NCBI GenBank assembly: GCA_020061995.1
Contig: JAGUXE010000322.1
Coordinates: 1 to 32,223, forward strand
Source of the DNA: Ignavibacteriales bacterium
Lineage (GTDB): Bacteria > Bacteroidota > Ignavibacteria > Ignavibacteriales > Ignavibacteriaceae
DNA: 32,223 bases
Direction of reading: 5' to 3'
Part shown: piece after piece, positions 7,866 to 15,921 of the stretch
Position numbering within the stretch: the first letter of the stretch is position 1
Layout: each line of letters opens with the position of its first letter
Made by a program: the position numbers and the translations under genes
Notes under the pieces: model-generated
Told to the model about the DNA's origin: nothing
The model's input: only the letters and a program-made list of their open reading frames with translations
Database searches by the model: none

Positions 7866-8578
7866 TATTACCGGCAATTGATATTTATAACAAAAGAGTT
7901 GTTCGGCTTAAAAAAGGGAGTTTTGAAGAAGTCACTTATTATGATTTTACACCGCTCGAGATGTCCAAACAAATCGAAAGTAATCGATTTAAGTGGGTTC
8001 ATATTGTTGATTTGGCTGCTTCAAAATCGGGCAGAATTTCCACACAAGAAATAATAATTGAGATTAAAAATAAAACTTCACTGGAGATTGAATTTGGTGG
8101 TGGCATTCGATCTGCCGAGCAAGTAAAAATGCTTTTTAAAATGGGAGTAAGTAAAGTAATTATTGGTTCATTGTCTATTGACAATAAAAAAGAATTTGAA
8201 AAAATTATTTCCGAAAATGATTCTAATAAAATTGTTATTGCAACTGATTCCGATAACGAAATTGTAAAAACTAACGGATGGACTAAAGAGAGCGGTATTG
8301 CAATCTATGATCATATTGAATACTGTTTGAGAAAAGGGATAGATACTTTTTTGTGTACCGATATTAAAAAAGATGGGATGCTCGCTGGTCCGAGCACTGA
8401 ACTTTATATCAAAGTTAGTTCCAGATTCCCAGAGATTAAGCTGATTGCTTCAGGAGGGATTTCAAAATTGGACGATATTTATGATTTAGCGAGGAGAAAT
8501 CTCTACGCAGTTGTGGTTGGAAAAGCAATTTATGAAAACAAAATTAAATTAGAGGAATTAGCATCAATTGGTAACTAA
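7859..8578 (+). CDS. hisA: ProFAR isomerase (phosphoribosylformimino-AICAR-P isomerase)
   Basis: A (beta/alpha)8 barrel enzyme catalysing the Amadori rearrangement of ProFAR to PRFAR. It has 239 residues. The catalytic aspartates are D8 ([12 protein letters not shown]) and D130 (IVIATDSD), with W141 following and the phosphate-binding loops FGGGIR (79-84) and ASGGIS (197-202). It is distinguished from the homologous HisF by these sequences and by the separate HisF downstream. It overlaps hisH by 7 bases and hisF by 11. Confidence 0.95.
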   Translation: MLILPAIDIYNKRVVRLKKGSFEEVTYYDFTPLEMSKQIESNRFKWVHIVDLAASKSGRISTQEIIIEIKNKTSLEIEFGGGIRSAEQVKMLFKMGVSKVIIGSLSIDNKKEFEKIISENDSNKIVIATDSDNEIVKTNGWTKESGIAIYDHIEYCLRKGIDTFLCTDIKKDGMLAGPSTELYIKVSSRFPEIKLIASGGISKLDDIYDLARRNLYAVVVGKAIYENKIKLEELASIGN

Positions 8579-9323
8579 AAGAATAATCCCCTGTCTTGAT
8601 GTAAAAGATGGGAGAGTAGTTAAAGGCACTAATTTTGTTAATCTAAGAGATGCCGGTTCAGCTGTTGAACTTTCAGAACGTTATTATAGTGAAGGGGCTG
8701 ATGAACTTGTTTTTCTTGATATCACTGCAACTTTAGAAAAAAGAAAAACATTAATTGAATTGGTTCGAAATGTTTCAAAAGTTTTACGCATTCCTTTTAC
8801 GGTCGGGGGCGGAATTTCAACGCTTGAAGATATTGATGCAGTATTAAACGCCGGCGCCGATAAAGTTTCATTAAACAGTGCAATAGTTAAAAATCAAAAT
8901 CTAATTACAGAAGCAGCGAAAAGATTTGGAAGTCAAGCAATTGTTGCCGCCATCGATGTAAAAAGAATAGATTGCAACCAAAGAGTTTTTATTAAAGGGG
9001 GAAAAGAGGGAACTAATCTTGATGGCTTAGAGTGGTGTAAAATCGCAGCCGAATTAGGTGCAGGTGAAATATTATTAACCTCTATGGATAAAGATGGAAC
9101 GAAGGATGGTTTTGATATTGAATTCTTAGAAAAGGTTGTTGATAATGTTTCTGTGCCTGTAATAGCGAGCGGTGGAGCCGGTTCCAAAGAACATTTCTTA
9201 GAGGCATTTACAAAATCAAATGTAGACGCTTGTCTCGCAGCATCACTTTTCCATTATCGCGAATTGGGCATCGCCAGTTTAAAAAAATATTTAATAGATA
9301 ATAACATATTAGTGAGATTATAA
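8568..9323 (+). CDS. hisF: Imidazole glycerol phosphate synthase, cyclase subunit
   Basis: Barrel partner of HisH; makes imidazole glycerol phosphate and AICAR from PRFAR and ammonia. It has 251 residues. The catalytic D11 ([14 protein letters not shown]) and D130 (AAIDVKR) are present, with phosphate loops TVGGGIS (78-84) and ASGGAGS. The start is TTG at 8568, with AGAGGA upstream. No ATG in this frame would preserve the conserved N-terminus, so the rare start is well supported. It overlaps hisA by 11 bases and shares one base with hisIE (TAATG). Confidence 0.96.
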   Translation: MVTKRIIPCLDVKDGRVVKGTNFVNLRDAGSAVELSERYYSEGADELVFLDITATLEKRKTLIELVRNVSKVLRIPFTVGGGISTLEDIDAVLNAGADKVSLNSAIVKNQNLITEAAKRFGSQAIVAAIDVKRIDCNQRVFIKGGKEGTNLDGLEWCKIAAELGAGEILLTSMDKDGTKDGFDIEFLEKVVDNVSVPVIASGGAGSKEHFLEAFTKSNVDACLAASLFHYRELGIASLKKYLIDNNILVRL

Positions 9324-9928
9324 TGGATATATCCAAAATTAATTTTCAAAAACTTAATGGTTTGATTCCCGCAATTATTATTGATAAAAACACAGGGCAG
9401 GTTCTCATGCTCGGGTTTATGAATAAAGAAGCAATTGAAAAAACAATTGAATTAAAAAAGGTAACTTTTTTTAGCAGGACACAGAATAAATTGTGGACTA
9501 AAGGGGAAACCTCGGGTAATTATCTTGAGGTTTATTCATATAAAATGGATTGCGATTATGATACTTTGTTAGTAGAAGCAATTCCTTTGGGTAATACTTG
9601 TCATTCGGGTCAATATTCGTGCTTTAATCTCGAAAAGAACGAAATCCATTTTTTACACACATTGTTTGAACTTGTTCAAGAACGAAAAAATGATTTACCT
9701 TTTGATTCATATACGACTTCATTGTTCAAAGATGGTGCCGACAGAATAATTCAGAAGGTAGGTGAAGAAACCATTGAAACAATTATTGCAGCAAAAAACA
9801 GAGATAAGAATGAACTTATTAATGAAACCGCAGACTTAATTTTCCATTTGTTTGTAATGCTGTCTGAACAGAATGTCAATTTGAATTCTGTTGTCCAAAA
9901 ACTGATTGAACGACATAGTAAAAAGTAA
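9323..9928 (+). CDS. hisI: Bifunctional phosphoribosyl-AMP cyclohydrolase / phosphoribosyl-ATP pyrophosphatase
   Basis: HisI-HisE fusion covering steps 2 and 3 of the pathway. The N-terminal cyclohydrolase (1-110) has Mg ligands in DCDYD (76-80) and zinc cysteines C77, C93 and C100. The C-terminal pyrophosphohydrolase (about 112-201) shows the MazG-like helical motif GEETIETIIAAKN (147-159) and ETADLIFHL (168-176). It has 201 residues, normal for the fusion. Last gene of the operon. No strong terminator hairpin follows; the next gene starts 159 bases later. Confidence 0.96.
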   Translation: MDISKINFQKLNGLIPAIIIDKNTGQVLMLGFMNKEAIEKTIELKKVTFFSRTQNKLWTKGETSGNYLEVYSYKMDCDYDTLLVEAIPLGNTCHSGQYSCFNLEKNEIHFLHTLFELVQERKNDLPFDSYTTSLFKDGADRIIQKVGEETIETIIAAKNRDKNELINETADLIFHLFVMLSEQNVNLNSVVQKLIERHSKK

Positions 9929-10087
9929 AAACTAGCACCAGCCTGATTTTATTAACACTATTTTTGTGTCATAACTCTAATGGCTTTTAACAATAGTTTA
10001 ATAGACAGAATCAATTTGTTATAGTTTAAAATATAATGAATATTTAGTTGCTTAAATTTTGATAAACCATTACTCAGAGAGATTTAT

Positions 10088-10489
10088 TTGGAGACAAAAA
10101 ACAAAATAGCAGAAATACCTCAACTTTATCGTTATCTCTATTTGATATCAGGGTTCTTGTTGGTCGGTATCGGAATTCTCGGAATATTTCTTCCCCTTCT
10201 TCCCACAACGATATTTTTAATACTTGCTTCTGCCTGTTTTATGAAAAGTTCACCTCGTGCAAATGAATGGTTAAAGAGTAATAAATACCTCGGTCCTTAC
10301 GTGAAAAATTATCAAGAGAAAACGGGACTGACGATAAACCTAAAAATTATAAACATAATTATTCTTTGGATTTCGATCTCCATCTCCGCATTTTATCTTA
10401 CAGAAGAACTTTATCTGAGATTAATACTTGCAGCTATTGCAGTTGGCGTAACAATTCATCTTATATTGATTAAAACAAAAAAGGATTAA
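10088..10489 (+). CDS. DUF454 (YbaN-like) inner-membrane protein
   Basis: A 133-residue membrane protein of the DUF454 family. An N-terminal hydrophobic segment (about 18-50) carries the signature GILGIFLPLLPTTIFLI and then ACFMKSSPRANEWL. After a short soluble stretch (KYLGPYVKNYQEKTGLT) come two more helices (about 85-128). Family members are small inner-membrane proteins of unknown function. The start is TTG at 10088, with AGAGAG about 7 bases upstream; the nearest alternative would cut into the conserved first helix. It lies 159 bases after hisIE and 129 before the EIIA gene, so it is probably its own transcription unit or the operon's tail. Confidence 0.85.
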   Translation: METKNKIAEIPQLYRYLYLISGFLLVGIGILGIFLPLLPTTIFLILASACFMKSSPRANEWLKSNKYLGPYVKNYQEKTGLTINLKIINIIILWISISISAFYLTEELYLRLILAAIAVGVTIHLILIKTKKD

Positions 10490-10618
10490 TCACTTCATTA
10501 TTTTTGAAGTAACGCAATTATATTGAAAAATAATTGAAATCTTTCCCCTCTGCATTGAAATCCTGATTGAACTTTCTTAAGTTAGCCTATCTATTTATTT
10601 ACTATATATAAAAATCGT

Positions 10619-11089
10619 ATGAAATTATCAGACCTATTATCAGATAAATTTATAATTCACAATGTTGAAGGGGAATCAAAAGAGGAAATCATAGATGAAC
10701 TCGTGGATCTTTTTAAAGATGATCCAAGGGTAATAGATCTTGAAAAAGTAAGACACTCCGTTCACGAGCGTGAAAAAATTATGTCCACCGGTGTCGGTAA
10801 AAATTTTGCAATTCCGCACGGCAAAACAGATGCTGTAAGAGATATTCTTTGTGCTTTTGCAAAGAGCGATAAACCGATTGATTATCAAGCTCTTGACGGA
10901 CAACCTGTTTATTTATTCTTCTTACTTATCGGTAAAGATAACCTCGTAAGCCTTCACATTAAGTTATTAAGCAGAATTTCCAGAATGATGACTAAAGATC
11001 ATTTCCGCGAAAAATTACTTGCTGCAGTAAACAAAGATGAAATAATTGCGTTGTTTAAAGAAGAAGAAAATTCCTATTTCGAATTATAA
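10619..11089 (+). CDS. PTS EIIA domain protein, fructose/nitrogen type (PtsN-like)
   Basis: Single-domain EIIA of the PTS fructose/mannitol/nitrogen family, 156 residues. The phosphorylatable histidine is H67 in FAIPHGKTD, and the signature LIGKDNLVSLHIKLLSRISRMM follows at about 104-125. No EIIB or EIIC gene is nearby. A stand-alone EIIA of this kind is usually regulatory (EIIA-Ntr/PtsN), but that role is inferred here. hisS begins 11 bases after its stop, so the two are probably cotranscribed. Confidence 0.88.
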   Translation: MKLSDLLSDKFIIHNVEGESKEEIIDELVDLFKDDPRVIDLEKVRHSVHEREKIMSTGVGKNFAIPHGKTDAVRDILCAFAKSDKPIDYQALDGQPVYLFFLLIGKDNLVSLHIKLLSRISRMMTKDHFREKLLAAVNKDEIIALFKEEENSYFEL

Positions 11090-11100
11090 GTTGAATTTTT

Positions 11101-12366
11101 ATGATTAAAGCTGTTACCGGTGCAAAAGATATTCTGCCATATGATATTCACAAATGGTATTTTATCGAAGAGCTCATTAGGAAGTTTTTTTCGAACTTTA
11201 ACTACAAGGAAATCCGCACCCCTATTTTTGAGGAAACGCCTGTTTTCTCACGTGCGATTGGTGAAGAGACTGATATAGTTTCAAAGGAAATGTATACTTT
11301 CCTTGATCGTAGCGAAACCTCGATTACTTTAAAACCTGAAATGACGGCTGCTGTTGTCCGTGCTTTTATTGAGCATTCACTTGGAAACTTACAATCCTTA
11401 AACAAACTTTTTTATATTTCACCGATGTTCAGACAGGAACGCCCGCAAGCCGGACGCTTGCGACAATTCCATCAATTTGGTGCTGAAGCCATTGGTGGTT
11501 TATCACCTTTACTCGATGCTGAAATTATTATTATTGCCTATTCGATAATTCAAAAACTCGGGTTAAAAGAATTCAATTTAAAAATAAATTCTCTGGGAAT
11601 TCCTGAATCACGCGAAAAATATAAAGCAATTCTAAGTGAATATTTAAGCACCCATTTTGATTCTCTTTCAGAAGAAAGCAAGAAACGATTTCATAAAAAT
11701 ATTTTAAGAATATTTGACAGTAAGAGTCCTGAAGATCAAGAAATTCTAAAACATGCTCCTTATTTAATAGATCACCTTGATGAAAGTAGTTTAGAACATT
11801 TTAATATTGTTAAATCCATTCTTGACGATAATAAAATTCCGTATGAAGTTGATCCGGCTCTAGTTAGAGGGCTTGATTACTATACACATACGACATTCGA
11901 AATTGTAAGTGGAAGTGTCGGTTCACAAAGTGCGCTCTGCGGTGGAGGAAGATATGATAATCTTATTGAGCAACTTGGTGGTAAACCAACACCGGGTGTC
12001 GGTTTTGCTGCAGGAATTGAGCGTCTTATTTTAGCCATAGAAAATGAAGGAGTTCTTATAAATGAAGAACCTCCAATTGATGTTTATTTTGTTCTAATAG
12101 ATAAAGATAAATATTTATTGATTTCAAAGTTTGCAAATGGATTACGAAATGCCGGTCTTAAGGTTGAACATGATTATCTTCAAAGAAGTATCAAAGCACA
12201 AATGCGAGAAGCGAATCGAGAGAAAGCTAAATTTGTAGTTTTTGTAGGTGGAGATGAGTTTGCAAAAAATTTATTTTCAGTTAAAAATATGTCGACCGGA
12301 GTTCAGACAGAAATTCCTATTGAAGATTCATTGATTTCATTAATAACCACGATTAAAGGCAATTAA
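11101..12366 (+). CDS. hisS: Histidine-tRNA ligase
   Basis: Class II aminoacyl-tRNA synthetase charging tRNA-His. It has 421 residues, normal length. Motif 2 is in FRQERPQAGRLRQFHQFG, the histidine-binding signature is LVRGLDYYTHTTFE, and motif 3 is GFAAGIERLILAI. The C-terminal anticodon-binding domain covers about 325-421. It sits 1.2 kb after the histidine operon. Charged tRNA-His is the signal the upstream attenuator would read, but there is no sign that the two are cotranscribed. The unknown gene downstream starts 1 base after its stop. Confidence 0.97.
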   Translation: MIKAVTGAKDILPYDIHKWYFIEELIRKFFSNFNYKEIRTPIFEETPVFSRAIGEETDIVSKEMYTFLDRSETSITLKPEMTAAVVRAFIEHSLGNLQSLNKLFYISPMFRQERPQAGRLRQFHQFGAEAIGGLSPLLDAEIIIIAYSIIQKLGLKEFNLKINSLGIPESREKYKAILSEYLSTHFDSLSEESKKRFHKNILRIFDSKSPEDQEILKHAPYLIDHLDESSLEHFNIVKSILDDNKIPYEVDPALVRGLDYYTHTTFEIVSGSVGSQSALCGGGRYDNLIEQLGGKPTPGVGFAAGIERLILAIENEGVLINEEPPIDVYFVLIDKDKYLLISKFANGLRNAGLKVEHDYLQRSIKAQMREANREKAKFVVFVGGDEFAKNLFSVKNMSTGVQTEIPIEDSLISLITTIKGN

Positions 12367-12367
12367 A

Positions 12368-12883
12368 ATGCCGTTACGCAAACCTGACGAAGTTCCTAAA
12401 ATTCCAAAATCGAGAAAAAAATCGATTGAAAGTTTGAAAAATACTACTCCCGGAATAAAAGAGGGGGAGCCTGAATATCGTGTGTTCGTCTACTTTAAAT
12501 ATGATAAAGTGCAGAAGAAGCAGTTTTATGTAATATCAGTAGAGACGGTAAAAGAGTTTTCAGCTCTCAACTATGAAATCTCTGTTGATGTAAATAAAGC
12601 CAAAGATTCTATTGATATAAGCCTACGAGGATTGAATACGAGAATGAGTTATCTAGTAAAACCGCAACCTGCACATACTGATCTTTTCTTTGAAGAACTT
12701 TTCGGGAAGTATACAGTTAATATTATTAAGCAAGACGGAAGTATTAATGCCGGACTTTTCGAATTCAACATTTTCAAAAAAGAAATTAATTTACTTCGTG
12801 AAATTGTGGTAAAGAAAAAAAATAATCGCAAATTCTGCAGTTTTGCTACTGAACCAAATTTGTATTCTTTTAAGGAAGATTGA
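12368..12883 (+). CDS. Unknown protein between hisS and lgt
   Basis: A 171-residue protein that I do not recognise. It begins with a basic, proline- and lysine-rich tail (about 1-35), likely disordered. A soluble, strand-rich region follows (about 38-150), with alternating hydrophobic residues such as YRVFVYFKYD and QFYVISVETV, and the end is basic (KKKNNRK). There is no signal peptide, membrane segment or cysteine motif. It starts 1 base after hisS and ends just before lgt, with lgt's ribosome site (AAGGAAG) inside its last codons, so it is certainly within an expressed operon. It could bind RNA or ribosomes given its basic tails and neighbours, but that is a guess. Confidence 0.75.
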   Translation: MPLRKPDEVPKIPKSRKKSIESLKNTTPGIKEGEPEYRVFVYFKYDKVQKKQFYVISVETVKEFSALNYEISVDVNKAKDSIDISLRGLNTRMSYLVKPQPAHTDLFFEELFGKYTVNIIKQDGSINAGLFEFNIFKKEINLLREIVVKKKNNRKFCSFATEPNLYSFKED

Positions 12884-12884
12884 A

Positions 12885-13751
12885 ATGTTTCCAGAAATTG
12901 TTACAATAGGTCCCTTTACTGTTTATAGCTACGGATTAATGCTCGGCATTGCATTTATTACGGCGAGTATGATTCTCTCAAAAGAATTTGAACGAAAAAG
13001 TTTAACAGCGAATTTTGCAACTGAAATCACTCTGTTGGCAATGATATTTGGAGTTGCAGGGAGTAAACTTTTTCATCTTTTTGAAAATTGGTCTGAGTTT
13101 TTAAATGACCCTATCGGAATGACTTTCTCTGCAGGGGGATTGACTTTTTATGGAGGACTAATTGTCGCTACACTTAGTATTTACATCTATGCAAAAAAGA
13201 AAAAGATTTCCTTCCTTTATGTTGCAGATGCTGCTGCTCCATCTTTAGCGATTGCCTACGGAATCGGTAGAATTGGCTGTCATTTAGCAGGTGATGGAGA
13301 TTATGGAATTCCGACTACTTTGCCTTGGGGAACAAATTATGAAAATGGAATTGTTAAACCTTCAAGAATGTTTCATGGAAGTGAATATGCTGCAGGTTTT
13401 CCAGATGGAATTTTACCGGATAATACACCACTTCACCCAACTCCAATTTATGAGTTTTTAGTTGCACTCTTAATATTTTTTATCTTATGGAAATTGAGAA
13501 AAAGTGATTGGGTTCAGGGAAGATTATTTATGATATATTTAATCCTTTCCGGAACTGCAAGATTGTTGGTTGAGTTTATTCGATTGAATCCGAGAATACT
13601 TTTTGGACTTTCAGAAGCACAACTGATTTCATGTGGATTAATAATAATTGGTATTGCTGCTTCAGTTTACTATTGGAAACATCCTGAACTGAAAAAATTT
13701 GTTCCAATCCCGATAAAAAATCAGAATGATAAAAAGAAGAAATCCCCTTGA
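12885..13751 (+). CDS. lgt: Prolipoprotein diacylglyceryl transferase (divergent active-site motif)
   Basis: Inner-membrane enzyme adding diacylglycerol to the lipobox cysteine, the first step of lipoprotein maturation. It has 288 residues and about seven helices. I chose ATG 12885 over the upstream TTG 12843 because AAGGAAG precedes it and the longer form would overlap the previous gene by 41 bases. Family landmarks are GGLTFYGGLI (84-93), GRIGCHLAGDGDYG (128-141), HPTPIYE (184-190) and R226/E230/R233. Compared with E. coli Lgt, H103 is Y89, N146 is C132 and E151 is D137; R143 is kept as R129. I recall similar variants in Bacteroidota, so it is probably the lineage's Lgt. It overlaps the next gene in TTGA. 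Confidence 0.9.
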   Translation: MFPEIVTIGPFTVYSYGLMLGIAFITASMILSKEFERKSLTANFATEITLLAMIFGVAGSKLFHLFENWSEFLNDPIGMTFSAGGLTFYGGLIVATLSIYIYAKKKKISFLYVADAAAPSLAIAYGIGRIGCHLAGDGDYGIPTTLPWGTNYENGIVKPSRMFHGSEYAAGFPDGILPDNTPLHPTPIYEFLVALLIFFILWKLRKSDWVQGRLFMIYLILSGTARLLVEFIRLNPRILFGLSEAQLISCGLIIIGIAASVYYWKHPELKKFVPIPIKNQNDKKKKSP

Positions 13752-14485
13752 GAAATCTGCTTATCGGAAGAAAGCCTGTACTTGAAGCCCTTAATGCCGG
13801 TGAAAAATTGGATGCAGTTCATATTCTGTTCGGGCAAACAGGCGGAGTAATTAATGCAATTCAAATTGCTGCAAAAAAAAATAGTATCAGATGTGTAATT
13901 ACATCACCGGACAAATTTAAATTACTAACAACAGACCCGAATACTCAAGGTGTAATTGCGGTTAAACAAAACTTTAGATACTATACAATTCAAGAAATAG
14001 TCGAAACTATTCCCGAAGAGGAAATACCTTTCTTGTTAATTTTAGATTCAATTCAGGATCCCCATAATCTTGGTGCAATTTTACGGACAGCAGAATGTTC
14101 AGGAGTGCATGGAGTTTTAATTACTAAACACAATTCTGCTCCTTTGAGTGAGACTGCTGTTAAAGTTGCAGCGGGAGCAACAAGTCTATTGAAAATCTGT
14201 ATGATAAATAATTTAGCTCAGTCGATTAAAGAATTGAAAGCATACGGAATTTGGGTTGCAGGGTCAACTCTTGAAAATTCAAAAAATCTTTATGAATTCG
14301 ATTCTAAACTACCGCTTGCAGTAATTGTCGGAAACGAAGAAAAAGGTTTAAGAAAATTAACAGCCGACAATTGTGATTTCCTCCTCAAAATTCCAATGAC
14401 GGGAAAGCTTCAGTCATTAAATGTTTCCGTTGCGACGGGAATTATTCTTTTCGAATTGCAGCGTAAAAGACTTCACGCCGATTAA
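13748..14485 (+). CDS. rlmB: 23S rRNA 2'-O-ribose methyltransferase, TrmH/SpoU family (RlmB-like)
   Basis: SPOUT methyltransferase, probably modifying Gm2251 of 23S rRNA. It has 245 residues. An N-terminal substrate-binding domain (LLIGRKPVLEAL onward, about 1-75) is followed by the knotted catalytic domain. Its motif 1 is LDSIQDPHNLGAILRTAEC, motif 2 is VIVGNEEKGL and motif 3 is LKIPMTGKLQSLNVSVATGI. The start is TTG, overlapping lgt's stop in TTGA; the conserved N-terminus begins right there, so the start is credible. The exact target nucleotide is inferred from the RlmB-like N-terminal domain. Confidence 0.9.
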   Translation: MRNLLIGRKPVLEALNAGEKLDAVHILFGQTGGVINAIQIAAKKNSIRCVITSPDKFKLLTTDPNTQGVIAVKQNFRYYTIQEIVETIPEEEIPFLLILDSIQDPHNLGAILRTAECSGVHGVLITKHNSAPLSETAVKVAAGATSLLKICMINNLAQSIKELKAYGIWVAGSTLENSKNLYEFDSKLPLAVIVGNEEKGLRKLTADNCDFLLKIPMTGKLQSLNVSVATGIILFELQRKRLHAD

Positions 14486-14556
14486 TATAGCTTTTTTTTG
14501 AAAGTCTCATTCAAAAGGGTTAATTTTATTAACACATTAAATTATTTTTTAGGTAA

Positions 14557-15774
14557 ATGATGAACAATCTTAAAGAAATTATTCCCGCAATTAGGACAGA
14601 AAATATTACTTACGCTGTTCGTGATATTGTAGTTTTAGCAAATGAAGTCGCAAAGTCCGGTAAAGAAATGTTATATCTCAATATCGGTGATCCTAACATC
14701 TATGATTTTGAACCACCCAGACATTTAGTAGAAGCAACTTATAAAGCAATGCTTGAAAATCGAAATGGTTATTCACCTTCTTCGGGAATTAAAGAAGCTG
14801 TTGATGCTATCGAAAAAGAGGCAAACAAAAAAGGAATCGATAATGTGCTCGATATTTTTGTTACAACCGGTGCAAGCGAAGCAATTGATATATGCCTTAC
14901 AGCCCTTGTAAATGAAGGGGAAAACGTATTAACTCCAACACCAGGTTACCCGCTTTATACAGCAATTCAAAGTAAACTTCAAGCGTATGAAAATCCATAT
15001 TATCTTGATGAAGCAAACGGTTGGCAGCCCGATATCGAAGATATAAAAAGTAAAATAAATGATAAAACTAAAGCTATAGTTTTAATTAATCCGAATAATC
15101 CGACCGGGTCACTTTATTCAAAAGAGATTTTACAACAGATTATTGACTTATCACTTGAACATAATCTTGTAATTTTTGCTGATGAGATTTATGATAAATT
15201 ATTATTCGATGGTAAAAAGCATATCTCGGTTGGCTCAATGAATAAAGATGTTTCGTGCATAACTTTCGGCGGGTTATCAAAAAATTATATGGTCCCGGGA
15301 TTCAGAATCGGCTGGGGAATAGTAAGCGGAAGAAGAGAAATTCTTAAAAACTATATCGAAGCAATAAACAAAATTCTAAGAGCCAGACTTTCTGCAAATC
15401 ACCCTGAACAGTACGGAATTAAAATTTCACTCGAGGGGGATCAAAGCCACCTTACCGAAGCGATTAAAAAATTAGAAAAAAGAAGAGATATAACTGTTGA
15501 AATGCTAAATGCAATTCCCGGTATTTCTTGTGTTAAACCTGAAGGAGCATTTTACGCATTCCCACGGCTTCATATGGAATACGAGGATAGTAAGTTTGTT
15601 TCCGAATTAATTCGTGAAACGGGAGTTGTAATAGTTCCCGGAAGCGGTTTTGGACAAGTCCCCGGAACTCAACATTTTAGAGTTGTTTTCCTTCCGAATG
15701 AACAAATATTAACTAAGGCATATAATAATATCGCTACATTTTATGCTGCATATCTTGAAAAAATGAAAAAATAA
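14557..15774 (+). CDS. Class I aminotransferase (alanine/aspartate type, AlaA-like)
   Basis: PLP-dependent aminotransferase, 405 residues. Key residues are the NPNNPTG loop (178-184) with N181, D209 and Y212 in FADEIYDKL, PLP lysine K242 in GGLSKNYMVPGFRIGW, and the carboxylate-binding R250. The SKNYMVPGFRIGW stretch and an N-terminus starting about 40 residues before the GDP motif resemble glutamate-pyruvate transaminases (AlaA), but substrate cannot be fixed from sequence. ATG ATG at the start leaves one codon of uncertainty. It is separated from rlmB by 71 bases and ends at a strong terminator, so it is likely a single-gene unit or the end of the preceding one. Confidence 0.9.
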   Translation: MMNNLKEIIPAIRTENITYAVRDIVVLANEVAKSGKEMLYLNIGDPNIYDFEPPRHLVEATYKAMLENRNGYSPSSGIKEAVDAIEKEANKKGIDNVLDIFVTTGASEAIDICLTALVNEGENVLTPTPGYPLYTAIQSKLQAYENPYYLDEANGWQPDIEDIKSKINDKTKAIVLINPNNPTGSLYSKEILQQIIDLSLEHNLVIFADEIYDKLLFDGKKHISVGSMNKDVSCITFGGLSKNYMVPGFRIGWGIVSGRREILKNYIEAINKILRARLSANHPEQYGIKISLEGDQSHLTEAIKKLEKRRDITVEMLNAIPGISCVKPEGAFYAFPRLHMEYEDSKFVSELIRETGVVIVPGSGFGQVPGTQHFRVVFLPNEQILTKAYNNIATFYAAYLEKMKK

Positions 15775-15784
15775 TTCTTCTTTT

Positions 15785-15820
15785 AATGACTGTCTGATTT
15801 CAAATCAGACAGTCATTTTT
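15785..15820 (+). terminator. Rho-independent terminator after the aminotransferase
   Basis: A perfect 16-base inverted repeat lies at 15785-15800 (arm AATGACTGTCTGATTT) and 15802-15817. The actual loop must open a few A-T pairs. The T-run at 15816-15820 follows. It begins 10 bases after the stop codon and separates this unit from the M16/nuo unit. Confidence 0.92.
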
Positions 15821-15921
15821 ACCACAAAATTTGTCATCCTCAAAAACCACATTCCTTGATTAGCTATATCACTTTATCTATATTTACAAGTTAAAATTTT
15901 GAAAGTAGGATATTAAAGCTA

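Noticed and set aside
10492..10510. ACTTCA/TGAAGT hairpin after the DUF454 gene
   Set aside because: Only a 6-bp, AT-rich stem with no T-run after it; too weak to call a terminator.
12843..12884. Upstream TTG start for lgt giving 302 residues
   Set aside because: It would overlap the previous gene by 41 bases, and the ATG at 12885 has a good ribosome site and matches the family's usual N-terminus.
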